A stretch of 64,000 nucleotides of DNA, from contig DATKOR010000033.1 in NCBI GenBank assembly GCA_035524495.1, positions 4,138 through 68,137 of the forward strand, in the 5' to 3' direction. The position numbers and the translations under genes were made by a program. The notes under the pieces were generated by a model. The model saw nothing but the letters and a program-made list of their open reading frames with translations, did no database searches and was not told the origin of the DNA. Each line of letters begins with the position of its first letter. The first letter of the stretch is position 1. This DNA is from CAIKZZ01 sp035524495. Lineage in GTDB: Bacteria > Pseudomonadota > Gammaproteobacteria > Steroidobacterales > Steroidobacteraceae. This document shows positions 32,376-40,901 of the stretch, piece after piece.

Positions 32376-34493
32376 ATGAGCACGATCAGCACGGCCCGCC
32401 AGGGGTCGGTCGCGGTCATCCGCTTCGGCGAGCCGCCCGTCAACAGCCTGGGCGCCCGCACCCGGGCCGAGCTTACCGCCGCCGTCGACGCCGCGGTCGC
32501 CGATCCGGCGGTGACCGCGATCGTGATCGCGGGCCAGAACGGGCTGTTTTCGGCCGGCGCCGACATCCGCGAGTTCGGGACTCCGGCGATGCTCGCGGCG
32601 CCGAACCTGCACAACGTGATCGCGAGCGTCGAGACGAGCCCGAAGCCCGTGGTCGCGGCCATCGAGGGCAATTGCCTCGGCGGCGGGCTCGAGCTCGCGC
32701 TCGGCTGCCACTACCGCGTCGCGAGCGAGGGCGCGCGCCTCGGGCTGCCGGAGGTCAAGATCGGGCTCCTGCCCGGTGCCGGCGGCACGCAGCGCCTGCC
32801 GCGGCTGATCGGGGTCGAGAACGCGATCAACGTGATCCTGGGCGGCGAGCCCGTGCCCGCGAAGCTCTTCAAGGGGAGCCCGCTGCTCGATGCGCTCGTC
32901 GCAGGCGACCCGGTGCCGTCCGCGGTCGCGCTCGCCGCCGAGAAGGCGGCCGCGCTCGCCGCGGGCGGCAAGCTCCCGAAGGCCCGCGACCGCAAGGTCC
33001 CGGGCGGGGCCAACGAGGCGCTGCTCGGCTTCGCGCGCACCACGGTCGGGGCGACGTTCCCGAACTTCCCGGCGCCGCTCAAGTGCCTCGACGCGATCGA
33101 GGCCGCGGCGACGAAGTCCTTCGACGAGGGACTCGCGCGCGAGCGCGAGCTCTTCGGCGAACTCATGCTGACCCCGGTCTCGCGCGCGCTGCGCAACGCG
33201 TTCTTCGCCGAGCGCGCCGCGGCCAAGATCCCCGACGTCCCCGAGTCGACGCCGACGCGCACGATCGGCGCCGCGGCCGTCATCGGCGCGGGAACGATGG
33301 GCACGGGCATCGCGATCAATTTCCTGAACGCCGGCATCCCGGTGAAGCTCCTCGAGGTCGGCCAGGAGGCGCTCGACAAGGGCGTGGCGCGGATCCGCGA
33401 CACCTACGCAGGCCAGGTCAAGAAGGGACGCCTGAAGCCCGCCGACGCCGAGGCGAGGGCGGCGCTGCTGACGCCGACGCTCCGGTACGAGGACGTCGGC
33501 GGCGCCGACATCGTCATCGAGGCGGTGTTCGAGGACATGGCGGTCAAGGAGAAGGTGTTCGGCACGCTCGACAAGGTCATGAAGCCGGGCGCGATCCTCG
33601 CGACCAACACCTCGACGCTCGACGTCGACCACATCGCCGCGATCACCAAGCGCCCGGCCGACGTGATCGGCACGCACTTCTTCAGCCCGGCGAACGTCAT
33701 GCGGCTGCTCGAGGTCGTGCGCGGCAAGGCGACCGCGAAGGACGTGCTCGCGACGACGATGAAGCTCGCGAAGTCGCTGAAGAAGACCGCGGTCGTCTCC
33801 GGCGTCTGCGACGGCTTCATCGGCAACCGGATGATCGAGCAGTACTCGCGCCAGGCGCTGTTCATGGTCGACGAGGGCGCGAGCCCCGCCGAGATCGACG
33901 GCGCGATCGAGAAGTTCGGCTTCGCGATGGGCCCGTTCCGGATGAGCGACCTCGCCGGCAACGACATCGGCTGGCACATCAGGAAGCGCCGCGCGATCGA
34001 GCACCCGCAGATGGCGTACTCGAAGATCGGCGATAAGCTCTGCGAGCTCGGCCGCTTCGGCCAGAAGACCCAGGCCGGCTGGTACGACTACCGGCCCGGG
34101 GACCGCACCGCCTATCCCTCGAAGGTCGTCGACGACCTGATCGCCGCCAACCGCGCCGCGATCGGCGTGAAGCCGCGCCGCCTCGACGCGCGCGAGATCG
34201 TCGACCGGCTCGTGCTCGCGCTCGTCAACGAGGCCGCAAGGATCCTCGAGGAGGGGATTGCGCTGCGGGCCTCCGACATCGACGTCGTGTACCTGACGGG
34301 CTACGGGTTCCCGGTGTGGCGCGGCGGCCCGATGTGCTACGCCGACGAGCTCGGCGTCTACGCGGTCGCCCAGCGCATGCGCGAGCTCGGCCGCAACCCC
34401 TACGGCGACCCCGGCTTCTGGACACCCGCGCCCCTGATCCAGCGTCTCGCCGCCTCGGGTGGCGCGTTCAACTCCGTGGGAGCCCGCTCATGA
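32376..34493 (+). CDS. Bifunctional enoyl-CoA hydratase/3-hydroxyacyl-CoA dehydrogenase
   Basis: A 705-residue FadB/FadJ-type protein. The N-terminal crotonase domain holds FSAGADIREFG and the oxyanion-hole KIGLLPGAGGTQRLPRL with the hydratase Glu region. The dehydrogenase half starts at AAVIGAGTMGTGIAINFLNAGIPV (NAD Rossmann), with catalytic His in GTHFFSPANVMRLLE. The C-terminal domain includes NDIGWHIRKRR. It does steps 2 and 3 of fatty-acid beta-oxidation. The ATG at 32376 has GAGGAG. It overlaps the thiolase gene by four bases, forming a FadBA-like pair. A -10-like CATAAT lies at 32340. Confidence 0.92.
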   Translation: MSTISTARQGSVAVIRFGEPPVNSLGARTRAELTAAVDAAVADPAVTAIVIAGQNGLFSAGADIREFGTPAMLAAPNLHNVIASVETSPKPVVAAIEGNCLGGGLELALGCHYRVASEGARLGLPEVKIGLLPGAGGTQRLPRLIGVENAINVILGGEPVPAKLFKGSPLLDALVAGDPVPSAVALAAEKAAALAAGGKLPKARDRKVPGGANEALLGFARTTVGATFPNFPAPLKCLDAIEAAATKSFDEGLARERELFGELMLTPVSRALRNAFFAERAAAKIPDVPESTPTRTIGAAAVIGAGTMGTGIAINFLNAGIPVKLLEVGQEALDKGVARIRDTYAGQVKKGRLKPADAEARAALLTPTLRYEDVGGADIVIEAVFEDMAVKEKVFGTLDKVMKPGAILATNTSTLDVDHIAAITKRPADVIGTHFFSPANVMRLLEVVRGKATAKDVLATTMKLAKSLKKTAVVSGVCDGFIGNRMIEQYSRQALFMVDEGASPAEIDGAIEKFGFAMGPFRMSDLAGNDIGWHIRKRRAIEHPQMAYSKIGDKLCELGRFGQKTQAGWYDYRPGDRTAYPSKVVDDLIAANRAAIGVKPRRLDAREIVDRLVLALVNEAARILEEGIALRASDIDVVYLTGYGFPVWRGGPMCYADELGVYAVAQRMRELGRNPYGDPGFWTPAPLIQRLAASGGAFNSVGARS

Positions 34494-35671
34494 GCCGCGA
34501 AGCCGTCATCGTCTCGACCGCCCGCACGCCGCTCGCCAAGAGCTGGCGCGGCGCCTTCAACCTGACGCACGGCGCGACGCTCGGCGGCCACGTCGTCAGG
34601 GCCGCGCTCGAGCGCGCCAAGGTCGACCCCGCCGAGGTCGAGGACGTGCTGATGGGCTGCGCGCTCCCCGAGGGCGCGACCGGCCAGAACATCGCGCGGC
34701 AGATCGCGCTTCGGGCCGGGTGCCCCGACAGCGTGCCCGGCGCGACCGTGAACCGCTTCTGCTCCTCGGGGCTGCAGACGATCGCGCTCGCGGCGCAGCG
34801 GATCCTGGCCGGCGAGGGCGACCTGTACGTCGCCGGCGGCGTCGAGGCGATCTCGGTGGTGCAGAACGAGCTCAACACGCACCTCGTGCAGGAGCCGTGG
34901 CTCGCCGAGCACAAGCCCGAGGTCTACTGGAACATGCTGCAGACGGCCGAGGAGGTCGCGAAGCGCTACTCGATCAGCCGCGAGCGCATGGACGAGTACG
35001 GGGCGAGGAGCCAGCAGCGCGCCTGCGCGACGCAGGACGCCGGCGGCTTCGCGGCCGAGATCGCGCCGATCACGGTCACGATGGCCGGCATGGACAAGGA
35101 CAGCGGGCGCCTCTACACGAGGGAAGTGACGGTGTCGGCCGACGAGGGCCTGAGGCCCGGCACGACCTACGACTCGATCAAGAACCTGCGCCCGGCGCTT
35201 GCGGGCGGCGTCATCAGCGCCGGCAACGCGAGCCAGTTCTCCGACGGTGCCGGGGCCTGCGTCGTCATGAGCGCCGCGCTCGCCGCCAAGCGCAACCTGA
35301 CGCCCCTCGGGCGCTTCGCCGGGTTCGCGGTGGCGGGCTGCGACCCGGCCGTGATGGGGATCGGGCCGGTGTTCGCGGTGCCGAAGCTCCTGTCGCGCGC
35401 CGGCCTCAAGGTCGCCGACATCGACCTGTGGGAGCTCAACGAGGCGTTCGCGGTGCAGGTGCTCTACTGCCGCGACCAGCTCGGCATCCCGGACGAGCGG
35501 CTGAACGTCGACGGCGGCGCGATCGCCGTCGGGCACCCCTACGGCATGAGCGGCCAGCGGCTCACGGGCCACGCGCTCATCGCCGGCAAGCAGCGCGGCG
35601 CGAAGCGCGTCGTCGTCACGATGTGCATCGGCGGCGGCATGGGCGCCGCCGGGCTGTTCGAGGTGCTGTAG
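34490..35671 (+). CDS. fadA: Acetyl-CoA C-acyltransferase (thiolase)
   Basis: A 393-residue thiolase. Nucleophile Cys in NRFCSSGLQTIALAAQRILAG, the catalytic His in NEAFAVQVLYCRDQLG and the second Cys in TMCIGGGMGAAGLFEVL. It makes the last beta-oxidation cleavage, releasing acetyl-CoA. The ATG overlaps the FadB-like gene stop (ATGA), so the pair forms an operon. The symbol is by position and family. Confidence 0.88.
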   Translation: MSREAVIVSTARTPLAKSWRGAFNLTHGATLGGHVVRAALERAKVDPAEVEDVLMGCALPEGATGQNIARQIALRAGCPDSVPGATVNRFCSSGLQTIALAAQRILAGEGDLYVAGGVEAISVVQNELNTHLVQEPWLAEHKPEVYWNMLQTAEEVAKRYSISRERMDEYGARSQQRACATQDAGGFAAEIAPITVTMAGMDKDSGRLYTREVTVSADEGLRPGTTYDSIKNLRPALAGGVISAGNASQFSDGAGACVVMSAALAAKRNLTPLGRFAGFAVAGCDPAVMGIGPVFAVPKLLSRAGLKVADIDLWELNEAFAVQVLYCRDQLGIPDERLNVDGGAIAVGHPYGMSGQRLTGHALIAGKQRGAKRVVVTMCIGGGMGAAGLFEVL

Positions 35672-36958
35672 TCAGGCGCGCTCGAGGATCGCCGTCACGC
35701 CCATCCCGCCCGCGGTGCACACCGAGATGAGCCCGCGGCGCCCGCCGCGCTCGGCGAGGAGCTTGGCGAGCGTCGCGACGATCCGCGCGCCGGTCGCCGC
35801 GAACGGGTGGCCGACCGCGAGGCTCGAGCCCACGACGTTGAGCTTCGCGCGGTCGATGGCGCCGAGCGGCGCCGCGAGCCCGAGCCGGTCGCGGCAGAAG
35901 TCCGCCGACTCCCACGCCGCGAGCGTGCACAGCACCTGCGCGGCGAAGGCCTCGTGGATCTCGTAGTAGTCGAAGTCGCCGAGGCCGAGGCGGGCGTCCT
36001 TCAGCATCATCGGTACCGCGTAGGCGGGCGCCATCAGCAGCCCTTCCTTCCTGATGAAGTCGACCGCGTGCGCCTTGCCGTAGGTCAGCAGCGCCTGCAC
36101 CGGGAGCCCGCGCGCGCGCGCCCAGTCCTCGCTCGCGAGCAGCACGCTCGCGGCGCCGTCGGTGAGCGGCGTCGAGTTGCCGGCCGTCAGCGTCCCCTTC
36201 TCGGAGCGGTCGAACACCGGCTTCAGCTTCGCGAGCTGCACGAGCGTCGAGTCCGGGCGCAGGTTGTTGTCCGCGCTCAGCCCGTGGTACGGGACGACGA
36301 GGTCCCGGTAGAAGCCGGCGGCGTAGGCGGCGGCGGCGCGCTGGTGGCTCTCTAGCGCGAGCGCATCCTGGGCGGCGCGCGCGATGTGCCAGGACTGCGC
36401 CATCTGCTCGCAGGCCTGGCCCATCGAGAGTCCCGTGCGCGGCTCGTTCACCGACGGCGCGACCGGCCTGAAGAAGCTGGGCCGCAGGCGCAGCCAGGGC
36501 TTCAGGCGCGCGCCGAGCGTGCGGCCGCGCGCGCTCTCGAGGAGCAGCTGCTGGTAGGGCCGCGCGTACACGATCGGCGCGTCGCTGACGGTGTCGACGC
36601 CGCAGGCGATGCCGGAGTCGATCTGGCCGAGCGCGATCTTGTTGCCGAGCAGGATCGCGGCCTCGAGGCTCGTGCCGCAGGCGCGCTGCAGGTCGAAGGC
36701 CGGGGTCTCGGGCGCGAGCGCGGTCCCGAGCACCGCCTCGCGCACGAGGTTCCACTGGCTCGAGTGCTTCATCACCGCGCCGCCCGCGACCTCGCCGATC
36801 CGGACGCCGTCGAGCTGGCAGCGCGCGACGAGGCCGGCGAGCGCCGCGGTCAGCATCTCCTGGTTGCCGACGTCGGCGTAGGCTCCCATGCCGCGCGCGA
36901 ACGGGATGCGCGCGCCGCCGATGATCGCGACGCGTCGGACTTTGTCGTTGACCAGCAT
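35672..36958 (-). CDS. Second thiolase (acetyl-CoA C-acyltransferase, FadI-like)
   Basis: A 428-residue thiolase. Nucleophile Cys in LQRACGTSLEAAILLGNKIALG, active His in EIHEAFAAQVLCTLAAWE and second Cys in SVCTAGGMGVTAILERA. It lacks the shorter FadA sequence pattern and, with the ACGTSLEA nucleophile motif, resembles FadI/long-chain or anaerobic-type thiolases. It is convergent with fadA: their stop codons are adjacent with no bases between. It stands alone with no partner gene beside it. Confidence 0.88.
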   Translation of the reverse strand: MLVNDKVRRVAIIGGARIPFARGMGAYADVGNQEMLTAALAGLVARCQLDGVRIGEVAGGAVMKHSSQWNLVREAVLGTALAPETPAFDLQRACGTSLEAAILLGNKIALGQIDSGIACGVDTVSDAPIVYARPYQQLLLESARGRTLGARLKPWLRLRPSFFRPVAPSVNEPRTGLSMGQACEQMAQSWHIARAAQDALALESHQRAAAAYAAGFYRDLVVPYHGLSADNNLRPDSTLVQLAKLKPVFDRSEKGTLTAGNSTPLTDGAASVLLASEDWARARGLPVQALLTYGKAHAVDFIRKEGLLMAPAYAVPMMLKDARLGLGDFDYYEIHEAFAAQVLCTLAAWESADFCRDRLGLAAPLGAIDRAKLNVVGSSLAVGHPFAATGARIVATLAKLLAERGGRRGLISVCTAGGMGVTAILERA

Positions 36959-37022
36959 CGGCGTTCTCCGGGAAGGCGGGCGTGGCGCGCGGATACTCTC
37001 CTAGAATGCCATCGCCCGCCCG

Positions 37023-37037
37023 CGGCCGTCACGGCCG
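37023..37037. promoter_or_regulatory. Palindrome in the MATE gene leader
   Basis: CGGCCGT-C-ACGGCCG is a perfect 15-base dyad between a -10-like TAGAAT (37012-37017) and the ATG at 37053. It could be an operator for a local repressor, or by chance in such GC-rich DNA. Confidence 0.35.
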
Positions 37038-37052
37038 TTTCCGAGGACCAGG

Positions 37053-38405
37053 ATGAGCGCCCCTTCGCACCCGTTCGCCCTGCACGCGCGCGCGATCCTG
37101 CACCTCGGGTTCCCGCTCGTCGTCGGCAGCATGTCGGTCGCGGGCATGAACCTCGCCAACACGCTGATGGCAGGCCACTACAGCTCGGCGGCGCTCGCCG
37201 CGGTCGCGGTCGGCCAGAGCTACTACGGCGTGCACGCGAACTTCGGCAACGGCGCGTTGCTCGCGCTCTCGGCGCTCGTCGCGCACGCCTACGGCGCGGG
37301 CGCCGGCCGCGAGGTCGGCGAGTACGCGCGCCAGGCGCCGTGGATCGTGCTCGGGCTCGCGGCGCTCCTGGTCGCCAGCCTGTGGGCGGCGGGGGCGGTG
37401 TTCGCGGCGATCGGCACCGACCCGAGCGTCGTGCCGGCGGCGGTCGCCTACGTGCACGCGCTCGCCTGCGGCCTGCCCGGGCTCCTCGGCTTCTACGCGC
37501 TCCGCTACGTCAGCGACGGGCTCGGGCGCACGCGCCCGATGATGGTGATCGCGCTCGCCGGGCTCCTCGCCAACGTGCTCGGCAACTGGCTGCTGATGTA
37601 CGGGCACTGGGGCTTGCCGGCGCTCGGCGCGGTCGGCTGCGGCGCCGCGACCGCGGCCGCGCAGTGGCTGATGTTCGCGGCGATGTTCGCGTACGTGCGC
37701 GGCCACCCGGCGTACCGGCCCTACGGGCTCTTCGAGGGCCGCCGGCGCCCGTCCTGGCCGCGGATCGCCGAGGTGCTGCGCCTCGGCATCCCGATCAGCG
37801 GCAGCGTCGTCGCCGAGACGGCGCTGTTCTCGGCCGCCGGGCTCATGATGGGCACGCTCGGCGCCGAGGTCGTCGCCGCGCACCAGATCGCGCTCAACTA
37901 CGCCTCGTTCACGTTCACGATGCCGCTCGCGCTCGCGGCCGCGACGACGGTCCACGTCGGCCACACGCTCGGCCGCGGCGCGCCCGCCGACGCCGGCGTC
38001 GCCGGCCGCGCCGGGATCACGCTCTGCATGCTGCTGATGGTGGGCTCGGCGCTGACGCTCGTCGTCGCGCGCCGGCCGATCGCCGCGCTCTACAGCCCGG
38101 ACCCGGTCGTCGCCTCGCTCGCGGCGACGCTGCTCGTGTTCGTCGCGGTGTTCCAGGTCTCCGACGGCCTGCAGGTCGGCGCGATGGGGGCGCTGCGCGG
38201 CTTCAAGGACACCCGCGTGCCGCTCGCGATCACGATCGCCGCCTACTGGCTGGTGGGCTTCCCGGTCGCGTTCGTGCTCGGCCTGAAGCGCGGCGGCGGC
38301 CCGGCCTACGTCTGGTCGGGGCTGATCGCCGGGCTCGCGGTCTCGGCGCTCGCGCTCAATCTTCGCTACCGCTCGAGGTCGCGCCGCGCGGCGGCCGGCC
38401 TATAA
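37053..38405 (+). CDS. MATE family efflux transporter
   Basis: A 450-residue MATE protein with twelve spans. The first repeat has NLANTLMAGHYSSAALAAVAVGQSYYGVHANFGNGALLALSALVAHAYGAG; the second has GIPISGSVVAETALFSAAGLMMGTLGAEVVAAHQIALNYASFTFTMPLALAAATTVHVGHTLG. It is NorM-like and would export cationic drugs or metabolites against H+ or Na+. The start is ATG 37053 with GGACCAGG before it. The stop TAA lies inside the TATAAT that precedes the next gene. Confidence 0.9.
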   Translation: MSAPSHPFALHARAILHLGFPLVVGSMSVAGMNLANTLMAGHYSSAALAAVAVGQSYYGVHANFGNGALLALSALVAHAYGAGAGREVGEYARQAPWIVLGLAALLVASLWAAGAVFAAIGTDPSVVPAAVAYVHALACGLPGLLGFYALRYVSDGLGRTRPMMVIALAGLLANVLGNWLLMYGHWGLPALGAVGCGAATAAAQWLMFAAMFAYVRGHPAYRPYGLFEGRRRPSWPRIAEVLRLGIPISGSVVAETALFSAAGLMMGTLGAEVVAAHQIALNYASFTFTMPLALAAATTVHVGHTLGRGAPADAGVAGRAGITLCMLLMVGSALTLVVARRPIAALYSPDPVVASLAATLLVFVAVFQVSDGLQVGAMGALRGFKDTRVPLAITIAAYWLVGFPVAFVLGLKRGGGPAYVWSGLIAGLAVSALALNLRYRSRSRRAAAGL

Positions 38406-38406
38406 T
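38401..38406 (+). promoter_or_regulatory. -10 element (TATAAT) for the DUF885 gene
   Basis: A perfect TATAAT, 23 bases before the ATG at 38429, lies on top of the MATE stop codon. No good -35 is visible at 16-18 bases upstream (38378-38384), a feature shared by several genes here. Confidence 0.4.
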
Positions 38407-38428
38407 CGGCGAGGTCGCGGAGAACTCC

Positions 38429-40219
38429 ATGCTGCTGCCCCGTCCGGCCCCCGGCCGCTGGCTCGTGCTGCTGCTCGCGCTCGCATTCGGCGCACGCGCC
38501 GCGACCCCGCTGCCGCCCGCGGTTGCGCTCGCGACCCTGGTCGAGGACTACTGGCAGGAGCGGCTCGCGCTGCGGCCGATCCAGGCGACGTTTCTCGGCG
38601 ATCACCGCTACGACGCGGCGCTGCCGAACAGCCTGTCGACCGAGCACCTCGGCCGCGAGCTCGACCTCGAGAAGCGCGCGCTGGCGCGCCTCGGCGCGAT
38701 CGACCCGGCCGCGCTCGGCGGCCAGGACGCGCTGACCTACGCGGTCTTCAAGCGCGACCGCGCGCTCGAGCTCGAGGGCTTCCGCTACCCGGCGGAGCTG
38801 CTGCCGGTCAACCAGTTCGGTGGCCTGACGCAGACCTTCGCGCAGCTCGGCTCCGGCACGAGCGCCCAGCCGTTCGCGACGCCGCGCGACTACGACAACT
38901 GGCTGAAGCGCGTCGACGGCTTCGTCGTCTGGGTCGACCAGGCGATCGACAACATGCGCCGCGGCGCCGCGCGCGGCTACGTGCAGCCGAAGAGCGTCGT
39001 CGAGCGGCTGCTCCCGCAGCTCGAGCAGCTGATCGTCGAGGACCCGGCGAAGAGCCTGTTCATGAAGCCGGTCGCGCAGTTCCCGGCCGGCGTCCCGACG
39101 GCCGACCAGCAGCGGTTGCGCGCGGCGTACCGCGCCGCGGTCACCGACAGGATCACCCCGGCCTACAAGCGGCTGCGGGACTACGTCCGCGACCAGTACC
39201 TGCCGCGGGCCCGCGCCTCGGTCGCCTGGAGCGACCTGCCGCTCGGCCACGAGTGGTACGCCTATCGCGTCAGGGTCGCGACGACCACGAGCCTGTCGCC
39301 CGAGGAGATCCACCGGATCGGCCTCGCCGAGGTCGAGCGCATCAGCGGCGAGATGGACCGCCTGATCGCCGAGATCGGCTTCAAGGGCGACCGGCGGGCG
39401 TTCTTCGATGCGCTGCGCGCCGACCCGCGCTTCTACTTCGACAAGGAGGAGGACCTGCTCGCGGCCTACGCGGCGCTGAAGGCCAGGGTCCGCGCGCGCC
39501 TGCCCGAGCTGTTCGACCTCTCGCCCAAGGCCGACTTCGAGATCCGCGCCGTCGAGCCGTTTCGCGCCGCGGCGCAGGCCAGCGCCTCGTACCAGCAGCC
39601 GGCGCCGGACGGCTCGCGGCCGGGCATCTTCTATGTCAACACCTTCGACTTGAAGTCGCGGCCGAAGTACTCGATGGAGGAGATCTACCTGCACGAGGCG
39701 GAGCCGGGCCACCACTTCCAGATCGCGATCCAGCAGGAGCTGAGCGGCCTGCCGAGCTTCAGGCGCTTCGGCAACTACGGCGCCTATGCCGAGGGCTGGG
39801 GCCTCTACGCCGAGTCGCTCGGCCACGAGCTCGGCCTCTACACCGATCCCTACAGCCACTTCGGCGCGCTGTCGGGCGAGATCTGGCGCGCGGTCCGTCT
39901 GGTCGTCGACACCGGCATGCACGCGAAGGGCTGGTCCCGCCAGCAGGCGCTCGACTACCTGCTCGCGAACTCGGCGGTCGGCGCCACCGACGCGGCCGCC
40001 GAGATCGACCGCTACATCGCCGTGCCCGGCCAGGCGCTGACCTACAAGATCGGCGAGCTCAAGATCAGGGAGCTGAAGGCGCGTGCTGAGCGCGAGCTCG
40101 GGTCCCGCTTCGACGTGCGGGCCTTCCACCGCGCGATCCTCGGCGACGGCGCGCTGCCGCTCGACGTGCTCGATGCGAAGGTGACGCGCTGGATCCAGGC
40201 GCAGAAGGCGGGCGCGTGA
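38429..40219 (+). CDS. DUF885 family exported protein (peptidase-like)
   Basis: A 596-residue protein with a signal peptide (MLLPRPAPGRWLVLLLALAFGARA). The DUF885 core contains the zinc-type sequence EEIYLHEAEPGHHFQIAIQQEL (HExxxGHH) and the later YAEGWGLYAESLGHELGLYTDPYSHFGALSGEIWRAVRLVVDTGMHAKGWSR. Related proteins are thought to be metallopeptidases; the substrate is unknown. ATG 38429 follows TATAAT, with GGAGAA at a fair distance. It ends 13 bases before a response regulator gene. Confidence 0.85.
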   Translation: MLLPRPAPGRWLVLLLALAFGARAATPLPPAVALATLVEDYWQERLALRPIQATFLGDHRYDAALPNSLSTEHLGRELDLEKRALARLGAIDPAALGGQDALTYAVFKRDRALELEGFRYPAELLPVNQFGGLTQTFAQLGSGTSAQPFATPRDYDNWLKRVDGFVVWVDQAIDNMRRGAARGYVQPKSVVERLLPQLEQLIVEDPAKSLFMKPVAQFPAGVPTADQQRLRAAYRAAVTDRITPAYKRLRDYVRDQYLPRARASVAWSDLPLGHEWYAYRVRVATTTSLSPEEIHRIGLAEVERISGEMDRLIAEIGFKGDRRAFFDALRADPRFYFDKEEDLLAAYAALKARVRARLPELFDLSPKADFEIRAVEPFRAAAQASASYQQPAPDGSRPGIFYVNTFDLKSRPKYSMEEIYLHEAEPGHHFQIAIQQELSGLPSFRRFGNYGAYAEGWGLYAESLGHELGLYTDPYSHFGALSGEIWRAVRLVVDTGMHAKGWSRQQALDYLLANSAVGATDAAAEIDRYIAVPGQALTYKIGELKIRELKARAERELGSRFDVRAFHRAILGDGALPLDVLDAKVTRWIQAQKAGA

Positions 40220-40232
40220 CCGGCGCCACCCG

Positions 40233-40901
40233 ATGCGCATCCTGATCGTCGAGGATGACGAGCTCGTCGCGGACGCCCTGAAGCGCGGCCTCGCCGCGAC
40301 GGGCTTCGCGGTCGACCGCGTCGGCAGCGCCGAGCAGGCGGAGGCGGCGCTTGCGACCGAGGAGTTCGACCTCGCGGTCGTCGACATCGGCCTGCCGAAG
40401 GCCGACGGCCTGACGCTGGTCCGCAGGATCCGGCGCGCCGGCAACGACCTGCCGGTGCTGATCCTCACGGCGCGCGACGGGCTCGCGGACCGCGTCGACG
40501 CGCTCGACCTCGGCGCCGACGACTACCTCGTCAAGCCCTTCGAGCTGCCGGAGGTCGCGGCGCGCTGCCGGGCGCTGATCCGCCGCACGCGCTCGGCGAC
40601 GAGCGCGCAGCTGCACATCGGCGCGCTGACGCTGGACCTCAGGAGCCGCACCGCCGAGCTCGCCGGCCAGCCGCTCGACGTCACGCGCCGCGAGTGGTCG
40701 ATCCTCGAGTGCCTCGCGCTCGACGCCGGGCGCGTCGTGCGCAAGGAGAAGCTGTTGCGCGCGATCGCCGGCTGGGACGAGGAGCTGACGCCGAACGCGG
40801 TCGAGGTCTACGTGTCGCGGCTGCGCGCCAAGCTCGGCGAGTCGGTCGCCATTCGCACCGTCCGCGGCCTCGGTTACCGGCTGGATGAGCCAGCGCCCTG
40901 A
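40233..40901 (+). CDS. OmpR-family response regulator
   Basis: A 222-residue response regulator. The receiver has acidic D8/D9, phospho-acceptor D51, T79 and K101. A winged-helix DNA-binding domain follows from about residue 125 (LDLRSRTAELAGQPLDVTRREWSILECLALDAGRVVRKEKL). It is of the QseB/PmrA-like group. It overlaps its kinase gene by 17 bases. The target genes are unknown; DUF885 and the RidA lipoprotein are adjacent candidates. Confidence 0.92.
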   Translation: MRILIVEDDELVADALKRGLAATGFAVDRVGSAEQAEAALATEEFDLAVVDIGLPKADGLTLVRRIRRAGNDLPVLILTARDGLADRVDALDLGADDYLVKPFELPEVAARCRALIRRTRSATSAQLHIGALTLDLRSRTAELAGQPLDVTRREWSILECLALDAGRVVRKEKLLRAIAGWDEELTPNAVEVYVSRLRAKLGESVAIRTVRGLGYRLDEPAP

